Part shown: positions 5,330 through 5,602 of the stretch, in pieces | Layout of the letters: each line of letters opens with the position of its first letter | How positions within the stretch are numbered: position 1 is the first letter of the stretch | Notes under the pieces: generated by a model | The model's database searches: none | Seen by the model: the letters and a program-made list of their open reading frames with translations, nothing else | What the model was told of the DNA's origin: nothing | Position numbers and translations under genes: made by a program | Source of the DNA: Bacillota bacterium | GTDB lineage: Bacteria > Bacillota > Clostridia > Acetivibrionales > DSM-1351 | Direction: 5' to 3' | Assembly: GCA_023415305.1 (NCBI GenBank) | Contig: JAEZKZ010000080.1 | Coordinates: forward strand, 1-5,602 | DNA: 5,602 bases

Positions 5330-5602
5330 ATGGATAATTTTAAAATATTCAGTGGCAGTTCAGGCAAGGATTTTGCAGATAAAATTTGTAGTTACTTGGG
5401 GATTTCTGTTGCTAAGTCAACAGTTTTGTCTTTTTCAGATGGTAACACCTTTGTACGTGTTGAAGAGCCTGTCCGAGGCAAGGATGTCTACCTTGTCCAA
5501 TCAATAGGCCTTAATCCAAACTCTGAATTTGTTGAAATACTTTTTTGGATGGATGCTTGTAAAAGAGCAAGTGCAAGTTCGGTTACCGCTATTATCCCAT
5601 AC
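5330..5602 (+). CDS. ribose-phosphate pyrophosphokinase, divergent subtype (5' part)
   Basis: This is the N-terminal 91 residues of a PRPP synthetase-like protein, cut by the window edge (the family is usually about 310-380 residues). The enzyme transfers pyrophosphate from ATP to ribose 5-phosphate, making PRPP for nucleotide, histidine and tryptophan synthesis. Family signatures are FKIFSGSSG at 4-12, FSDGN at 35-39, EEPVRGKDVYLVQ at 45-57, MDACKRASA at 74-82 and AIIPY at 87-91. AGGAGG at 5318-5323 lies six bases before the ATG at 5330; the adjacent ATG at 5327 is only three bases away and less likely. The segment that reads PTNDNLMELL in classical Prs is NPNSEFVEILFW here, placing the protein in the LFW-type subgroup seen in some clostridia rather than with classical housekeeping Prs. 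I therefore give no gene symbol. Catalytic competence cannot be judged without the rest. Confidence 0.88.
   Translation, partial: MDNFKIFSGSSGKDFADKICSYLGISVAKSTVLSFSDGNTFVRVEEPVRGKDVYLVQSIGLNPNSEFVEILFWMDACKRASASSVTAIIPY

Overview
The window looks like a chromosomal segment of a low-GC Gram-positive, most likely a Clostridia-class Firmicute. The grounds are strong AGGAGG-type ribosome binding sites, AT-rich spacers with short hairpins, a complete tRNA-responsive T-box leader ahead of an aminoacyl-tRNA synthetase gene, and clostridial-looking proteins. A Ruminiclostridium-like cellulolytic Clostridium is my best guess, but that is inference. All four complete genes and the partial fifth lie on the + strand. 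They appear to be separate transcription units rather than one operon.

Layout. Bases 1-123 are a structured leader or intergenic stretch. It has a possible divergent gene start at the left edge, an 11-bp inverted repeat containing a Shine-Dalgarno sequence on each strand, and two tandem hairpins, the second abutting the ribosome binding site of the next gene. Bases 124-744 encode a NarL/LuxR-type response regulator with no partner kinase in view. Bases 891-1232 encode a four-helix small DMT/EamA membrane protein resembling ArnE. The spacer from 1233 to 1618 carries a candidate promoter and a leucine T-box riboswitch with specifier CUC, an antiterminator and a competing intrinsic terminator. 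Bases 1619-4063 encode leucyl-tRNA synthetase (leuS), followed by a probable terminator near 4134-4171. Bases 4311-5192 encode a LysR-type regulator. From 5330 to the right edge is the N-terminal part of a ribose-phosphate pyrophosphokinase (PRPP synthetase) of a divergent subtype.

The best-supported functional unit is T-box plus leuS. The leader should read uncharged tRNA-Leu, through its CUC specifier and a UGGU acceptor-pairing bulge, and then permit transcription of the synthetase gene. The other genes have no obvious shared pathway, although the LysR gene and the PRPP synthetase gene are adjacent and separated by a palindrome. I see no phage, IS element, CRISPR array, tRNA or rRNA gene. 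I found no convincing novel multi-gene system. The most unusual local structure is the leader of the response-regulator gene.
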